Shown here one piece after another: positions 1-8,807 of a stretch of DNA of 64,000 nucleotides. Location of the stretch: NCBI GenBank assembly GCA_038205755.1, contig JBBRBN010000013.1, positions 1-64,000 on the forward strand, written 5' to 3'. The stretch's first letter is position 1; each line of letters opens with the position of its first letter. The DNA is from JANNWF01 sp038205755. GTDB lineage: Bacteria; Pseudomonadota; Gammaproteobacteria; Xanthomonadales; Xanthomonadaceae. The position numbers were made by a program, and so were the translations under genes. The notes under the pieces are model-generated. The model did no database searches. It had not been told where the DNA came from and saw only the letters and a list, made by a program, of their open reading frames with translations.

Positions 1-344
1 CGACCTACGTCCGACAGGCTGCTAGTCAGGGGCAGCCTGCAGCTGGTCAGCGTCGCCGCCGAGCGAGCGTGTTCGGCGCGGGAACGGATCAGCTTCGCCG
101 GGCGTATCTGCCCACCAACGGCGCCAGCCTCACCGACCGCTACCGACTCGAAGCAACTGTCGCGGGAACGTGACCTGACGCCGTTCGCGCTGCCGGAGCG
201 GTGCCTGTCGCGTGCTGGTGGGATCGATCTGGTGAGAGGTCGCCGTCCCGTGCTTGCATCCCGTGCAGGGTCCCCAGCACACTGAACTGCGGAGTCGGCG
301 ACAGGCCCGTCCGGCGCGCACGTGCCGGCAATCGGAGCCTTGGC
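1..344. other. Intergenic stretch at left edge
   Basis: No convincing gene is visible. Open frames here are short, arginine-rich and give no recognisable protein. The only distinctive item is the 17-bp motif GTCCGACAGGCTGCTAG at 9-25, which recurs at 5737, 26424 (one mismatch) and 62725. The neighbouring gene to the left is outside the window, so part of this DNA could be its tail. Confidence 0.5.
9..25 (+). repeat. 17-bp dispersed motif, copy 1
   Basis: GTCCGACAGGCTGCTAG, identical to 62725-62741 on this strand and to the reverse complement at 5737-5753. A copy with one mismatch lies at 26424-26440. The motif is non-coding here and its function is unknown. At 62725 it marks a junction between two truncated genes, so it may be a trace of a mobile element or recombination site. 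Confidence 0.6.
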
Positions 345-797
345 ATGCACAACGACGTCCTACGCGCTCGGATCGATCACCTGTTCAGCGCGCAATTGCA
401 GGGCGTGCTGGCCACCCAGCAGCATGCGCAGCCCTACACCAGCCTGATGGCGTTCGCGCACACCCCGGATCTGCGGCATCTCATCTTTGCGACCTATCGG
501 GACACTCAGAAGCACGCCAACCTGCTGCTGAATTCGGCGGTATCGTTCCTGATCGATAATCGCAGCAACGACCCGGCCGACTATCAGCGCGCCGTGGCCA
601 TCTCGGTGTGCGGCTGTGCGCAGGCGATTCCCGATGACGAGCGCGCAGGGCTACTCGCCATCTATCTCGCCAAGCACCCGACGTTGAGCGACTTCGTGAC
701 GTCGCCGGAATGTGCGCTGCTGCGCGTTGCGGTCAGCTGCTATCGGGTAGTCAGCCAGTTCCAGGCGGTCGAGTTGCTGACTCTTGAGAGTCGTTGA
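345..797 (+). CDS. pyridoxamine 5'-phosphate oxidase-like (flavin split-barrel) protein
   Basis: This 150-residue protein resembles the small PNPOx-like split-barrel family, whose members bind FMN, F420 or haem-type ligands. The visible match is the early segment (residues about 30-70) with a conserved FATYRDTQKHANL stretch followed by AVSFLIDNR, typical of the strand-turn-strand flavin pocket. The ATG at 345 was chosen because homology begins about 20 residues after it, whereas the open frame upstream (from 201) is low-complexity. The gene stands alone, with about 300 bp of unassigned DNA after it. The substrate cannot be inferred. The family call is moderately sure. Confidence 0.7.
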   Translation: MHNDVLRARIDHLFSAQLQGVLATQQHAQPYTSLMAFAHTPDLRHLIFATYRDTQKHANLLLNSAVSFLIDNRSNDPADYQRAVAISVCGCAQAIPDDERAGLLAIYLAKHPTLSDFVTSPECALLRVAVSCYRVVSQFQAVELLTLESR

Positions 798-1100
798 GGC
801 GAGACCGGCAAGATTGGGGCTGCTGGCGGGTCATCAGCGTGAACGTGCCTGAGCGTCCGGTCATGCCACCTGACGTTTGCAAAAAAATCGATGCGTTAGC
901 GAGCAGTCGCGCGCTTTTCAGCGCTGCGGCAGCGGGCTGTTGATGTTGCGATCAAGTGGTCGGCAGGCGGCGGCACCAGGAAGCGCCTGTTCACGCAGAA
1001 ACATGACCTGTGAAGGATGCCGTGAAGCGTCGTACGGCCAGATTCGCATCTGTATCGTATTGATTGATAGGTAGATTTCGAGAGTGGCGGCGAAGATGGA
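798..1100. other. Intergenic, convergent gene ends
   Basis: About 300 bp lie between the flavin-barrel gene (+) and the small lipoprotein gene (-). Short open frames here show no recognisable protein features. No hairpin followed by a T-run was seen. Confidence 0.5.
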
Positions 1101-1325
1101 CTAGCGGCTTTGCTCGTCGATCTGATCGTTTTCAGCGGCTTCAGCGGCCTTCATCCTGGCTTCGACCCCGCGGGCGCGATCGAGCGGCTCCTGGATGGCC
1201 TGGTCCAGCTCGGTGGCGTCCGCCGCAGCGGACGGTGCGTCGTCGGACGCTGGCGGCGCAGGAGCGCTGCACGCTGCGAGCAGCGTAAGAAGCAGCGGGA
1301 GGCAGTGGCGACGTGTTCCGATCAT
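1101..1325 (-). CDS. small putative lipoprotein
   Basis: A 74-residue protein with a basic N-terminus, a hydrophobic run and a lipobox ending LLAAC at about residues 15-19, so it is probably lipidated and exported. The mature part begins Pro/Ala-rich and then becomes a charged, helix-prone segment rich in Glu, Asp and Ala. Its ATG overlaps the stop of the upstream gene (ATGA, 1322-1325), so it is probably translated by coupling. It is the last gene of a three-gene leftward set of exported proteins. No family was recognised. Confidence 0.6.
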   Translation of the reverse strand: MIGTRRHCLPLLLTLLAACSAPAPPASDDAPSAAADATELDQAIQEPLDRARGVEARMKAAEAAENDQIDEQSR

Positions 1326-2257
1326 GGGGTCATCCGATTGCCGATGCCGGGGCCGGTCAGCGGTATCTCCAGCAGCGGCGCAGGTAATATTTCGCTGCCT
1401 ATCCAAAGCGTGTTGCCGTCGGCTGAAAATGCGATGGCTTCGGCTTGAGCTGCCCATGGAAATCGCGCTCTGATCGGCGGTCGTGCCACCGCATCGCCCC
1501 ATGACTCGCCAGCTGCGCGCAGATAGATTCGCGCGCTCAGATAGTTGAGCACAGCCATCCGCCTGCCGTCCGAGCTGATGTCCATGCCGGAGACCTGCGC
1601 CCGGTAGCGGCCATAAACCGGATTGCGCCGCAGATCGGACAGTCGCGGCTGCCCGATGTGGTTGACCAGACCAATCCGTTCTGCGGTCACCGGACCGGCG
1701 TCGGAATTGGCATCCAGCGGGATTCGGAAGAGCTCCGGTGGAACCCGCTTTTTGGAGATCAGGTAAATCGCCCGCTCCGTGATGTCGACCGCCACCGCCT
1801 CGCAATCGCGCGGTCCGTCTGGCCAGACGAAGCGCAGCACGCGTGATGCCGTCGCCGGGCCGTCTTCCAGTCGCTCAGGCTCGGGAACGAAATACAGCTG
1901 CAGCTCCTTGCGGATGCCGCCGTTGTCGCCGGTGTCAGCGATCAGCAGCCAGTCCTGGCCGCCATCGTGAAACGCTGCAATGTCCTCCCAGTCGACGTTG
2001 GGCACGTTGCCCAGGCGGAACCGGGCGCGCCGCTTGGCCTGCTCGTCGATGGCAAACAGATCGGGCAGATTGCCGCTATCGTTATGGGTCCAGAGGATGC
2101 CAAGGTGGCGGCGCGACGCCGCAAGTCCACTGACTTCATCAATGTCCGGGTCGGTGATCAGCCCGGCCAGCCGTGCTTTGCCCGGCACGGGAATCTCGGC
2201 GCAGACCCAGCCCGGCGCCAGCAGCGCTGCGGCCAACAACCACAGCCAGCCGCGCAT
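1322..2257 (-). CDS. secreted beta-propeller-like protein
   Basis: A 311-residue protein with a clear signal peptide (residues 1-20, cleavage near VCA-EI). The mature part carries motifs of propeller-type esterase-like/SdiA-regulated-like proteins: DEVSGLAAS near residue 40, WTHNDSGN near 56, VDWEDIAAF near 88 and IADTGDN near 105. These Asp/Asn-rich loops often bind calcium. Its GTG-free ATG start at 2257 overlaps the transglutaminase-like stop (ATGA), and its own stop overlaps the lipoprotein start. The set probably forms one mRNA for periplasmic proteins. Enzymatic activity is not established. Confidence 0.65.
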   Translation of the reverse strand: MRGWLWLLAAALLAPGWVCAEIPVPGKARLAGLITDPDIDEVSGLAASRRHLGILWTHNDSGNLPDLFAIDEQAKRRARFRLGNVPNVDWEDIAAFHDGGQDWLLIADTGDNGGIRKELQLYFVPEPERLEDGPATASRVLRFVWPDGPRDCEAVAVDITERAIYLISKKRVPPELFRIPLDANSDAGPVTAERIGLVNHIGQPRLSDLRRNPVYGRYRAQVSGMDISSDGRRMAVLNYLSARIYLRAAGESWGDAVARPPIRARFPWAAQAEAIAFSADGNTLWIGSEILPAPLLEIPLTGPGIGNRMTP

Positions 2258-3708
2258 CAGTGCCGCACCCGATCAATGGCCGCGATGCGGACGCGGCCCA
2301 GCAGATCGAGCCCGGCATAGAACCCAAACGGATCACCGTCGCCGACCACCAGCGCCAGATGCCCCGATCCGAAGCGGGGCAGGGCAGCGTCAAAGCCCTG
2401 CCAGCGGTCGTCGATCCAGGCGTAAACCCAGGCGTGCGGCACAAACACTGGTTGCCTGGCACCCAGCGCAGACGCGTAGGCCAGACCGCTGGCCACCCGC
2501 GTGGGAATGCCGCTGGCACGGCCCAGCGCCGCCAGCAGCAGGGCGTGCTCGGTGCAGTCGCCTTCGGCCAGGCGAGCTGTCTGGAGTGCGGTGGCATAAC
2601 CAATACGCAACGTTTTGCGGCCGATGTGGGTAGCCACCCCGGCCTGCAGTTGCTGCATCGTCTCGGCGTCGGTTTGGGCCCCCGCGCCCATGCGCTGTGC
2701 CATTGCGATCAGCTCCGGGTGGTCGCTTTCGAGCCAGCGATTCGGCTGCGTATCTGCAGGTTCCGGGGCGCGGTCGACGCTGCCGGCCGGATCGACGGTC
2801 AGGCGCAGGCCGCTGGCCTCGGCGCGCCGTTCCTGTCCTGGCAGGCTGATGAGGGAGGGCGCCTTGCCATCAAACTCCATCGCATAGCGCAGCGTTCGCT
2901 GGCGCTCGCGCGGCGTCAGTTCGCGCGGCGCACGCACCGAGGTGGCGGCAAGAATGTCGGTTGGCTGATTGGCTGCGTTGGCACAGGCCTGGTCGCAGGC
3001 CAGCGCCTCCAGATGAACGCCCAGCATCGGCAGGCGCATCCGGCGCAGCGCAAAGTCGCCGCGGTCGACCCACAGTTCACTTTCAACGCTGCTGCCAGCC
3101 ACGTTCATGACCTGGCGCAGCGCCAGCAATTGCTCGCTGCGGCCAAAAAGGTCAACCGTCTGCACGCCGAGAACTTCGCTGCTGATTGGTATCGCCTGCA
3201 GCGCGTCGAGGTCAAAGTGGATCAGCTGGTAGCGCGTTCCCGTGCGCGTGCCGGCCTTGACTGCGGCGAGTCGCTGGCCTTCAGCGAGCAGCGCGCCCTC
3301 GGGCCATTCGAAGCGCTGCTGTTGGCCCTCGCCCTGCAGGATGTGCACGTTGGCCACGCCGTCTGCCACGGTGCCTTCGATTTCGGTCCGACTGCCGCCG
3401 AGGTCGATGACGCTGCGAAATCCCAGCGGCTCGCCAAGCACGGTTTCCCGCATCAGCTGATCGCTGACGATGTTCAGCGCCTGGCCGTCTCGGTCCAGCG
3501 CCAACTGCAGCCGCTGGCGGGTGTCCACGCCGGTCGCCGATTCGGTCCGCTCACTCAGCATCTGGCCGATTTTTCGGCCATCCAGATGCACGCTGTACCA
3601 CTGCCGCTGGGGCTCCGAGGCGGCCGCAGCCGGGCGCATGGCAAGCATTAGCAGCAGCGCAAGGGCGGCGCCTGCACGCCACCCGCGCTGCGCGCGCGAG
3701 TGATTCAT
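2257..3708 (-). CDS. transglutaminase-like domain protein, exported
   Basis: A 483-residue protein with a signal peptide (hydrophobic run 13-30). The C-terminal quarter is a transglutaminase-like (papain-fold) domain: Cys385 in GDCTEHALLLAALGRASGIP, His425 in VPHAW and Asp440 in WQGFDAAL form the expected Cys-His-Asp triad. The N-terminal two thirds look beta-rich and unassigned. The start at 3708 was preferred over an in-frame ATG at 3738 because it places the basic region directly before the hydrophobic core. The stop overlaps the next start by ATGA. Members of this family may be peptidases or amidases rather than cross-linkers; the substrate is unknown. Confidence 0.8.
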   Translation of the reverse strand: MNHSRAQRGWRAGAALALLLMLAMRPAAAASEPQRQWYSVHLDGRKIGQMLSERTESATGVDTRQRLQLALDRDGQALNIVSDQLMRETVLGEPLGFRSVIDLGGSRTEIEGTVADGVANVHILQGEGQQQRFEWPEGALLAEGQRLAAVKAGTRTGTRYQLIHFDLDALQAIPISSEVLGVQTVDLFGRSEQLLALRQVMNVAGSSVESELWVDRGDFALRRMRLPMLGVHLEALACDQACANAANQPTDILAATSVRAPRELTPRERQRTLRYAMEFDGKAPSLISLPGQERRAEASGLRLTVDPAGSVDRAPEPADTQPNRWLESDHPELIAMAQRMGAGAQTDAETMQQLQAGVATHIGRKTLRIGYATALQTARLAEGDCTEHALLLAALGRASGIPTRVASGLAYASALGARQPVFVPHAWVYAWIDDRWQGFDAALPRFGSGHLALVVGDGDPFGFYAGLDLLGRVRIAAIDRVRH

Positions 3709-3765
3709 CGCCAAATGATGACAGCCCGCTATCGCCACCGCAAAGTCATGCCGAAGTGACCGAGC

Positions 3766-4980
3766 TCAGTTCGCGGTGCCAGCAAGGCGCAAATCCACCC
3801 AGACCATGCGATGGTCGGATGCCTTGAGCCATTGCGCTTCGGGATGTTCGGGCGGGGGCCAGAAAACGCCGCTGCGAACCACGTCAAAGTCGGTCGACGG
3901 CAACACGTAGTCGACCCGCATGCTGCCGATGCGCGGACCAAAGGCCGCGGTGGACTGCTCGGCCGGGGTGCGCCGAACGCGCGCGGCATCAAAGCGCTCC
4001 GCTTCGTAGATCGTCGCGCCACCGCTCACCGGTGCGGGATAGCGCAAGACCCGCGGATGCTCGAGCAGTTGCGTGATCGCTCCGGGCACGCTGTCGCCTT
4101 CGGCGGGATCGGCGTTGTAGTCGCCCACAATCACAAAGCGGGCGTCTTGCGCGAGCCCACCGCAGCGTCCAGCGTCATCGCACAGCCACGCCGCCGGCGC
4201 GTCGGACAGATAGTCGGACCATAGGCGGATCTCGTCAGAATTGCGCCGTCCGTTGCGGTCTTCCGGCCCGTCGAACACCGGTGGCGTCGGGTGTGCCGCG
4301 AGCAGGTGCAGCGGGCCCAGCGGGGTTTCGATCCGCACGTCCCAATGCGATTTCGAGGACAGCCGCAGCTGCGTCCAGACCTCGGGTGAATACCAAGGCT
4401 GCTGGCTTGCCGGGGCCACCGGTGCCAGCGCATTGGGCATCGCACTCCAACGCAGATTCTGGAACGTGCGCACCTGCTCGACGCTGATGGGAAACCGCGA
4501 AAGGACCAGCATGCCGTATTGGCCCGGATGGTTGCCGAAGCCCCAGGCATCGCCCGCTCCGGTGCGAGTGCCATCGCCGGTCAGGTCCAGGCCGCTCGGC
4601 ACGCCGGTGTTGACCGGCGCGTCGAAGCGATGTGGAAACTCGATCGCGCGCTCACCAAACTGGCCGTCGCCCAGATAGCGCTCAACAAACAGGTGGGCAG
4701 CGCGACCGGCCTCGTCAAAATCGAACTCATTGAGCAGCAGTACGTCTGGCCGCACCCGCTGGATGACCGCTGCGACCTGCTTGGCCGGCAGGCGGTCGCC
4801 CTCGAGCTGTTTGATCAGCCCCCCGGCCTGGTCGCTGTTGAGCGACACGTTGAAGGTCGCCACCCGCAGCGGCCGCATCAGCGGGCCTCCGGCCGGATCA
4901 TCGGCAGCGCAGGCAAATGCGGCACCAAGCAAGGCAACCAGAAGGGCGAGGGCGTGAGGGTGTCGGCGAGCATCGATCAT
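3766..4980 (-). CDS. endonuclease/exonuclease/phosphatase family protein, exported
   Basis: A 404-residue protein with an N-terminal signal peptide (to about residue 25). The EEP metal-dependent phosphoesterase fold is supported by VATFNVSLN near residue 40, LLNEFDFD near 83 (catalytic Glu), GDYNADP near 287 and the ending VDYVLPS...ASDHRMVWVDL with the catalytic Asp-His. Family members hydrolyse phosphodiester bonds in nucleic acids, sphingolipids or inositol phosphates. This one, being exported, probably acts on environmental phosphodiesters. It lies on the same strand as the secreted set at 1101-3708, with a 57-bp gap. Substrate not determined. Confidence 0.85.
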   Translation of the reverse strand: MIDARRHPHALALLVALLGAAFACAADDPAGGPLMRPLRVATFNVSLNSDQAGGLIKQLEGDRLPAKQVAAVIQRVRPDVLLLNEFDFDEAGRAAHLFVERYLGDGQFGERAIEFPHRFDAPVNTGVPSGLDLTGDGTRTGAGDAWGFGNHPGQYGMLVLSRFPISVEQVRTFQNLRWSAMPNALAPVAPASQQPWYSPEVWTQLRLSSKSHWDVRIETPLGPLHLLAAHPTPPVFDGPEDRNGRRNSDEIRLWSDYLSDAPAAWLCDDAGRCGGLAQDARFVIVGDYNADPAEGDSVPGAITQLLEHPRVLRYPAPVSGGATIYEAERFDAARVRRTPAEQSTAAFGPRIGSMRVDYVLPSTDFDVVRSGVFWPPPEHPEAQWLKASDHRMVWVDLRLAGTAN

Positions 4981-5001
4981 GCGCCGGATTCTCGCATGGC
5001 C

Positions 5002-5727
5002 TCATGAGCGGCCGGTTACCTCGAGTGGACGCCAACCGCTCGGACCAAGCGCCTCAGCCGGCCGAAAGCCGGACTTGTAGTCCATCTTCGGATGCCCGTC
5101 GAGCCAGAATCCGAGGTAGAGGTAGTCGCGAGCGTGGCGCTGCGCCCACTCGATCTGCCGCAGGATTGCCAGGCTGCCCAGCCCGCGCGGCGCAAGCGCC
5201 CGGTCCGGATCGTAGAAGGTATAGACCGCTGACAGCGCGTCGGCCAGTACGTCGGTCACCGCCACCGCCAGCAGCCGGTTGCCCTCACGCAGCTCGAAGA
5301 ACCGCGTTGGGCTCCACTCGCTGGTGAGAAAGGCATCGAACTCGTCCGGTCCGCCTGCCTCCATCCCGCCGCCGGTATGACGACTGGCAAGGTAGCGCCG
5401 ATACAGCGCATAGCGCTCGGTGCTGCGTCTAGGCGGCAGGTCGACCAGTTCAACCCCCGAATTGCGCGTCAGGCAGCGTCGCTGGCTGCGATTGGGCGCG
5501 AATGCGGCGACCTTCAGACGCATCGGTACGCAGGCGCGGCACGCGGGACAGCGCGGCCGATACACGTGCCCGCCCGAACGCCGGAAACCGACCGCCAGCA
5601 TCTGCGAGTAGGCCGCGCCGATGCCCGGATCATTGGGGTCGAGCAGAACGTCGCGCGCGACCCGCTCCGGCCAATAGCCACAGGCATGCTCGGGGGTCTG
5701 GAACAGCTTGATTGCGGCATCCTGCAT
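5002..5727 (-). CDS. bpt: aspartate/glutamate leucyltransferase (arginyl-transferase family)
   Basis: A 241-residue cytoplasmic protein matching bacterial N-end-rule transferases (Bpt), which move Leu from Leu-tRNA to proteins starting with Asp or Glu and so mark them for ClpS/ClpAP degradation. Visible signatures are the N-terminal CGYWP with the YRPRCPACRACVPMRL cysteine cluster (residues 17-70), and the C-terminal GNAT-like part with YTFYDP, RGLGSLAILRQIEWA and YLGFWLDGHPKMDYKSGF. Length fits the family (about 230-250). It lies just downstream of a 160-bp repeat that occupies its promoter region. No clpS or infA is nearby. Confidence 0.92.
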   Translation of the reverse strand: MQDAAIKLFQTPEHACGYWPERVARDVLLDPNDPGIGAAYSQMLAVGFRRSGGHVYRPRCPACRACVPMRLKVAAFAPNRSQRRCLTRNSGVELVDLPPRRSTERYALYRRYLASRHTGGGMEAGGPDEFDAFLTSEWSPTRFFELREGNRLLAVAVTDVLADALSAVYTFYDPDRALAPRGLGSLAILRQIEWAQRHARDYLYLGFWLDGHPKMDYKSGFRPAEALGPSGWRPLEVTGRS

Positions 5728-5736
5728 GTGGCGATG

Positions 5737-5753
5737 CTAGCAGCCTGTCGGAC
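5737..5753 (-). repeat. 17-bp dispersed motif, copy 2
   Basis: Reverse complement of GTCCGACAGGCTGCTAG, located between the bpt start codon and the first 160-bp palindromic element, which begins five bases further on. A related sequence (GGCAGGCTGCTAG) directly abuts the 160-bp element at 44943, so the motif and the element may be associated. Confidence 0.6.
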
Positions 5754-5757
5754 TTCG

Positions 5758-5917
5758 CCCGCAGGTTTCATGAATTCGCGCGATGATCGCGCAGGATGTT
5801 GTTCGCACAGGAGATTTTCCGAAGGAGCGGCGTAGCGAGCCATACGACCGACTGAGGAAAATCTCCTGTGCGGACAAGAGACAAGCGAGGGCGTGTGAGA
5901 TTCATGAAACATGCGGG
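5758..5917 (+). repeat. 160-bp palindromic element, copy A
   Basis: A non-coding element with terminal inverted repeats (CCCGCAGGTTTCATGAAT at the left, ATTCATGAAACATGCGGG at the right, one mismatch). An inner perfect 16-bp stem pairs GCACAGGAGATTTTCC (5805-5820) with its complement (5856-5871). A short inner palindrome (GCGCGATGATCGCGC) sits on the left arm. The apical loop is about 35 nt. Four relatives lie at 18094, 23757, 33520 and 44943. The size and architecture resemble non-autonomous MITE/ERIC-like elements. No transposase is encoded. It lies upstream of bpt. Confidence 0.9.
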
Positions 5918-6102
5918 TTAGGGTCGGCCGGGCTGCAAATCCGTCTGCGCGGTCCCAGTGTTCAAGTCGATCATGCTGCCGATTCTTGCCCCACCGCGCC
6001 GCCGCGAGCCTGCAAAGCGTCGCGGTTTGTCCTGCCGCCGTCGACAATCGCCTCGACCACCCAAGCCTGACAGCGTTGTCGTGCTGCCCGGCGGGTCGCG
6101 AC

Positions 6103-7278
6103 TCAGTGCATTTCACTCAGCGCAAGGCCGCCGGCGATGCCGGCGGAACCCAGAACGATGCCCAGGGCCATGCCCCAGAGCGCGTACTTGCGCTCGAGCT
6201 GGCGGGAGGCGCGCGCGCCAGCGGGATCGCGGCGCGCTTCGATGGCGTGGCGGCGGGCGAGGATGCGCGGCAGCCACAGCAGGTTCATCGCGCCGAGCAC
6301 GGCGATCAGGAGGGCGAATACGGCGGTCGGAGCGATCACGCCATGGGCCAGTACGCCAAATGACATCAGGCCGGTCAAGGCGACGACCAGGAGTATTCCG
6401 GCCACCGCAAACAACGAAAGCTGGCGCTTCTCCTCGGCGTCGATGGCCGTGATCCAGTAACGCCGGACCCCAAACAGAACGGCAGCGATGCCCACCACCA
6501 GCGCGAACAGCACCCCGCCAGCGAGACCGACCATCAGTCGCGATGCCCCCTTGCCGGCAACGCCGGTACCGAGCAGCAGCTTGCTCAGGCCTTTGCCCAC
6601 TGCTGCCGCACCGCCGGCCGCCACGGCGGCTGCAGCAGGCTGGCTGACCGTCAGGCCGGCCACCACCAGCGTAGTGAAGGCCAGCCCGGGAGCGGTGGCC
6701 AGTGCCGCCCGGCCAAGCCGTTCGAGCATCTCGTCACGCAGGCTTTGACGGGCGCGGGAGAGCCGCTTGCGAACGGCGGCGTCCTGCATGCCCAACAGGC
6801 TGGCGACTTGCTTGGACGACTGTCCTTCGCGATAGTAAATCAGCAGGATCTCGCGGGTTTCTTCCGGCAGGTCGTCGATCAGTTCGGCGACCACCGCTTC
6901 CTCGTGCTGTCGCGACAGCAGTTCGGGATGGTCGGGTGTCGGGTCGGCGACGATCGCCAGGATGGTGTCCATGTCGCCGTCATAGCGCTTCTCGGTGACT
7001 CGGCGACGCAGGTGATCGCGGGCCAGATTGCGGGTGATCTGGCGCAGCCACGGCAGGAAGCTCGATGAGCTGCGCAGCTGCCGAAGGTTGGTCCAGGCAT
7101 TGAGGAATGCCTCCTGCGCGATGTCTTCGCTGGCCTGGATATCGCGAACAATTGACAGCGCGATCGCGGTGATGCCGCGCTGGCAGCCGCAGACGATTTG
7201 CCCGAAGGCTTCCTGGTCGCCGGTCTGGGCGGCCGGCAGGTGGAGTTCGATCAGGCTCAGCAGGGCGTCAGAGGACAT
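6103..7278 (-). CDS. ECF sigma factor with C-terminal integral-membrane domain
   Basis: A 391-residue fusion. Residues 20-95 are sigma-70 region 2 (EDIAQEAFLNAWTNL, FLPWLRQITRNLARDHLRR) and residues 125-182 are region 4 (LPEETREILLIYYREGQSSKQVASLLG, then an HTH with VRKRLSRAR). From residue 194 the chain is membrane-like, with about five hydrophobic segments (194-215, 252-271, 288-310, 316-337, 365-387) and a Gly/Ala-rich linker. Most ECF factors end after region 4 and use a separate anti-sigma gene. Here the membrane part may tether or inhibit the sigma domain in cis. No separate anti-sigma gene adjoins it. The sigma call is firm; the regulatory model is inference. Confidence 0.85.
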   Translation of the reverse strand: MSSDALLSLIELHLPAAQTGDQEAFGQIVCGCQRGITAIALSIVRDIQASEDIAQEAFLNAWTNLRQLRSSSSFLPWLRQITRNLARDHLRRRVTEKRYDGDMDTILAIVADPTPDHPELLSRQHEEAVVAELIDDLPEETREILLIYYREGQSSKQVASLLGMQDAAVRKRLSRARQSLRDEMLERLGRAALATAPGLAFTTLVVAGLTVSQPAAAAVAAGGAAAVGKGLSKLLLGTGVAGKGASRLMVGLAGGVLFALVVGIAAVLFGVRRYWITAIDAEEKRQLSLFAVAGILLVVALTGLMSFGVLAHGVIAPTAVFALLIAVLGAMNLLWLPRILARRHAIEARRDPAGARASRQLERKYALWGMALGIVLGSAGIAGGLALSEMH

Positions 7279-7337
7279 CGGTGTTCACGGCAGTCACGGG
7301 TGCTGGAAGGACGTGGCAATGCTCCAAGTGTGACGCC

Positions 7338-7718
7338 TCAGCCCAAGCCAAGCATCCGCGCCGAAGTCAGCCCGGCCAGCAGGGTCAGGATGATCAGCAG
7401 GATCGAGCGCATGTGGCTGACGGTCGACCGCCTGGGCGCAGTGGCCGACGCCGGCATGAACAGCGGGGATTCCGAACGCGTCGACTCCATCAGGCCGGCC
7501 TGGCGCAACAGGTCGCGCGCCAGGCGCTGATCGTCCGACTTGACCACCCAGACGGCCGGCTGCGGGTGTCGTCCGGGTTCGGCATAGCTGAAATGGCCGC
7601 GTTGCTTGCCCTTGTAGGAGCGGCTTTGCTCGGTCCAGGTCTCGATGCCCGCATCGTTGAGCAGCCGCGCTACGCTTTCGACCGTTTCGAGTCGTTGGGA
7701 GGTGAACACTTGACGCAT
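7338..7718 (-). CDS. DUF2007-like putative signal-transducing protein with C-terminal membrane segment
   Basis: A 126-residue protein. The first 75 residues look like a DUF2007 domain (VFTSQRLETVESVARLLNDAGIETW, then AVWVVKSDDQRLARDLLRQAG), a small ferredoxin-like fold found in short regulatory proteins. After a Ser/Pro-rich linker there is a single hydrophobic helix (about residues 104-122), so it may be a tail-anchored membrane protein. It lies 60 bp upstream of the ECF-sigma/membrane fusion on the same strand and could be co-transcribed. Function unknown. Confidence 0.65.
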   Translation of the reverse strand: MRQVFTSQRLETVESVARLLNDAGIETWTEQSRSYKGKQRGHFSYAEPGRHPQPAVWVVKSDDQRLARDLLRQAGLMESTRSESPLFMPASATAPRRSTVSHMRSILLIILTLLAGLTSARMLGLG

Positions 7719-7812
7719 GGTTCGGTTGCCGCAGGTTGCCAGGACGGCGGCATGATAGTCCAGCTTCCATCGACGAAGTCTGAAAGCACGCTGTCCTGCG
7801 TTTGCCGCCGGC

Positions 7813-8697
7813 TCAGGCCGACGGCTCGACCGGAACGACCGGAACGACCCGGATCATGCCTTCCTGCGCGGTAGCGGCGATCAGGGTTCCGGCATGGTCA
7901 TAGATGCTGCCGCGCGCCAAACCTCGCGAGCCCTGGGCGCTGGGGCTGTCGCAGGCGTACAGCAGCCATTCGTCGACCCGGAACGGACGCAGAAACCACA
8001 TCGCATGATCGAGGCTGGCCATCTGGACGTTTGGCTGCAGGTAGGAGATGCCGTGCGGAAAGGTGGTGGTGCCGATCAGATGAAAGTCCGATGCATAGGC
8101 GAGCATGGCCCGGTGCAGGGCGGGATCATCCGGAATCCGGTCGATCAGTCGGAACCATACCTGCTGGTAGGGCGGGCGCTTGGTCGGTTTGAGCTCGTTG
8201 CGCGGGTAGACGTGGCGGAACTCGAAAGGACCCTTGCGGAACATCCAGCGGCGCATCTTGGGCGGCAGTTGGGCCAGCGTCTGGGTGTCGTAGGTTTCGG
8301 CCTCCGGCAGGTCCTCGGGCTTGGGCACTTCGGGCGGCGAGAGCTGGTGCGACGCGCCGTCTTCGGGCGCATGGAAGCTGCTCGACAGGACGAAGATTGG
8401 CTTGCCGTGCTGGATGGCGGTCACTCGTCGAGCCGAAAAGCTGCCGCCGTCGCGGGTCCGCTCGACGTCGTAGACGATCGGGTGTTCGACGTCGCCGGCG
8501 CGCAGGAAATAGGCATGCAACGAGTGCACCGCGCGCTCGGCGTCGACGGTTTGCTGCGCGGCCGACAGCGATTGTCCGAGCACCTGGCCGCCAAACACGT
8601 AGCGGGTGCCGATATCGCGACTGGCGCCGCGAAACAGATTGTCCTCCAGGCGTTCCAGCGCCAGCAGGTCAAGCAGCTCGGAGACGACGGTTTGCAT
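7813..8697 (-). CDS. tesB: acyl-CoA thioesterase II
   Basis: A 294-residue double-hotdog thioesterase that hydrolyses medium- to long-chain acyl-CoA to fatty acid and CoA in the cytoplasm. Diagnostic segments are NLFRGASRD and VFGGQVLGQSLSAA near residues 20-45, SLHAYFLRAGD near 60, GGSFSARRVTAIQHG near 85, SLDHAMWFLRPFR near 230 (catalytic Asp), and the C-terminal ARGSIYDHAGTLIAATAQEGMIR (active-site Gln in AQEG). Length matches E. coli TesB (286). The start ATG at 8697 is well placed. It is divergent from the acyltransferase gene across a 110-bp gap. Confidence 0.93.
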   Translation of the reverse strand: MQTVVSELLDLLALERLEDNLFRGASRDIGTRYVFGGQVLGQSLSAAQQTVDAERAVHSLHAYFLRAGDVEHPIVYDVERTRDGGSFSARRVTAIQHGKPIFVLSSSFHAPEDGASHQLSPPEVPKPEDLPEAETYDTQTLAQLPPKMRRWMFRKGPFEFRHVYPRNELKPTKRPPYQQVWFRLIDRIPDDPALHRAMLAYASDFHLIGTTTFPHGISYLQPNVQMASLDHAMWFLRPFRVDEWLLYACDSPSAQGSRGLARGSIYDHAGTLIAATAQEGMIRVVPVVPVEPSA

Positions 8698-8807
8698 GGG
8701 GCGGTGGCGCTCCAGGGCAGGATCACGGATGGTGCGCTGCAGTATACGGAGTCACGGCGCCAACTCCGGCGGCGTGAAAACTGGGAAACTGCGGCGTCCT
8801 CCGACCC

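Noticed and set aside
877..1074. Small gene between the first two genes
   Set aside because: No ribosome site or recognisable protein features; composition fits random GC-rich DNA.
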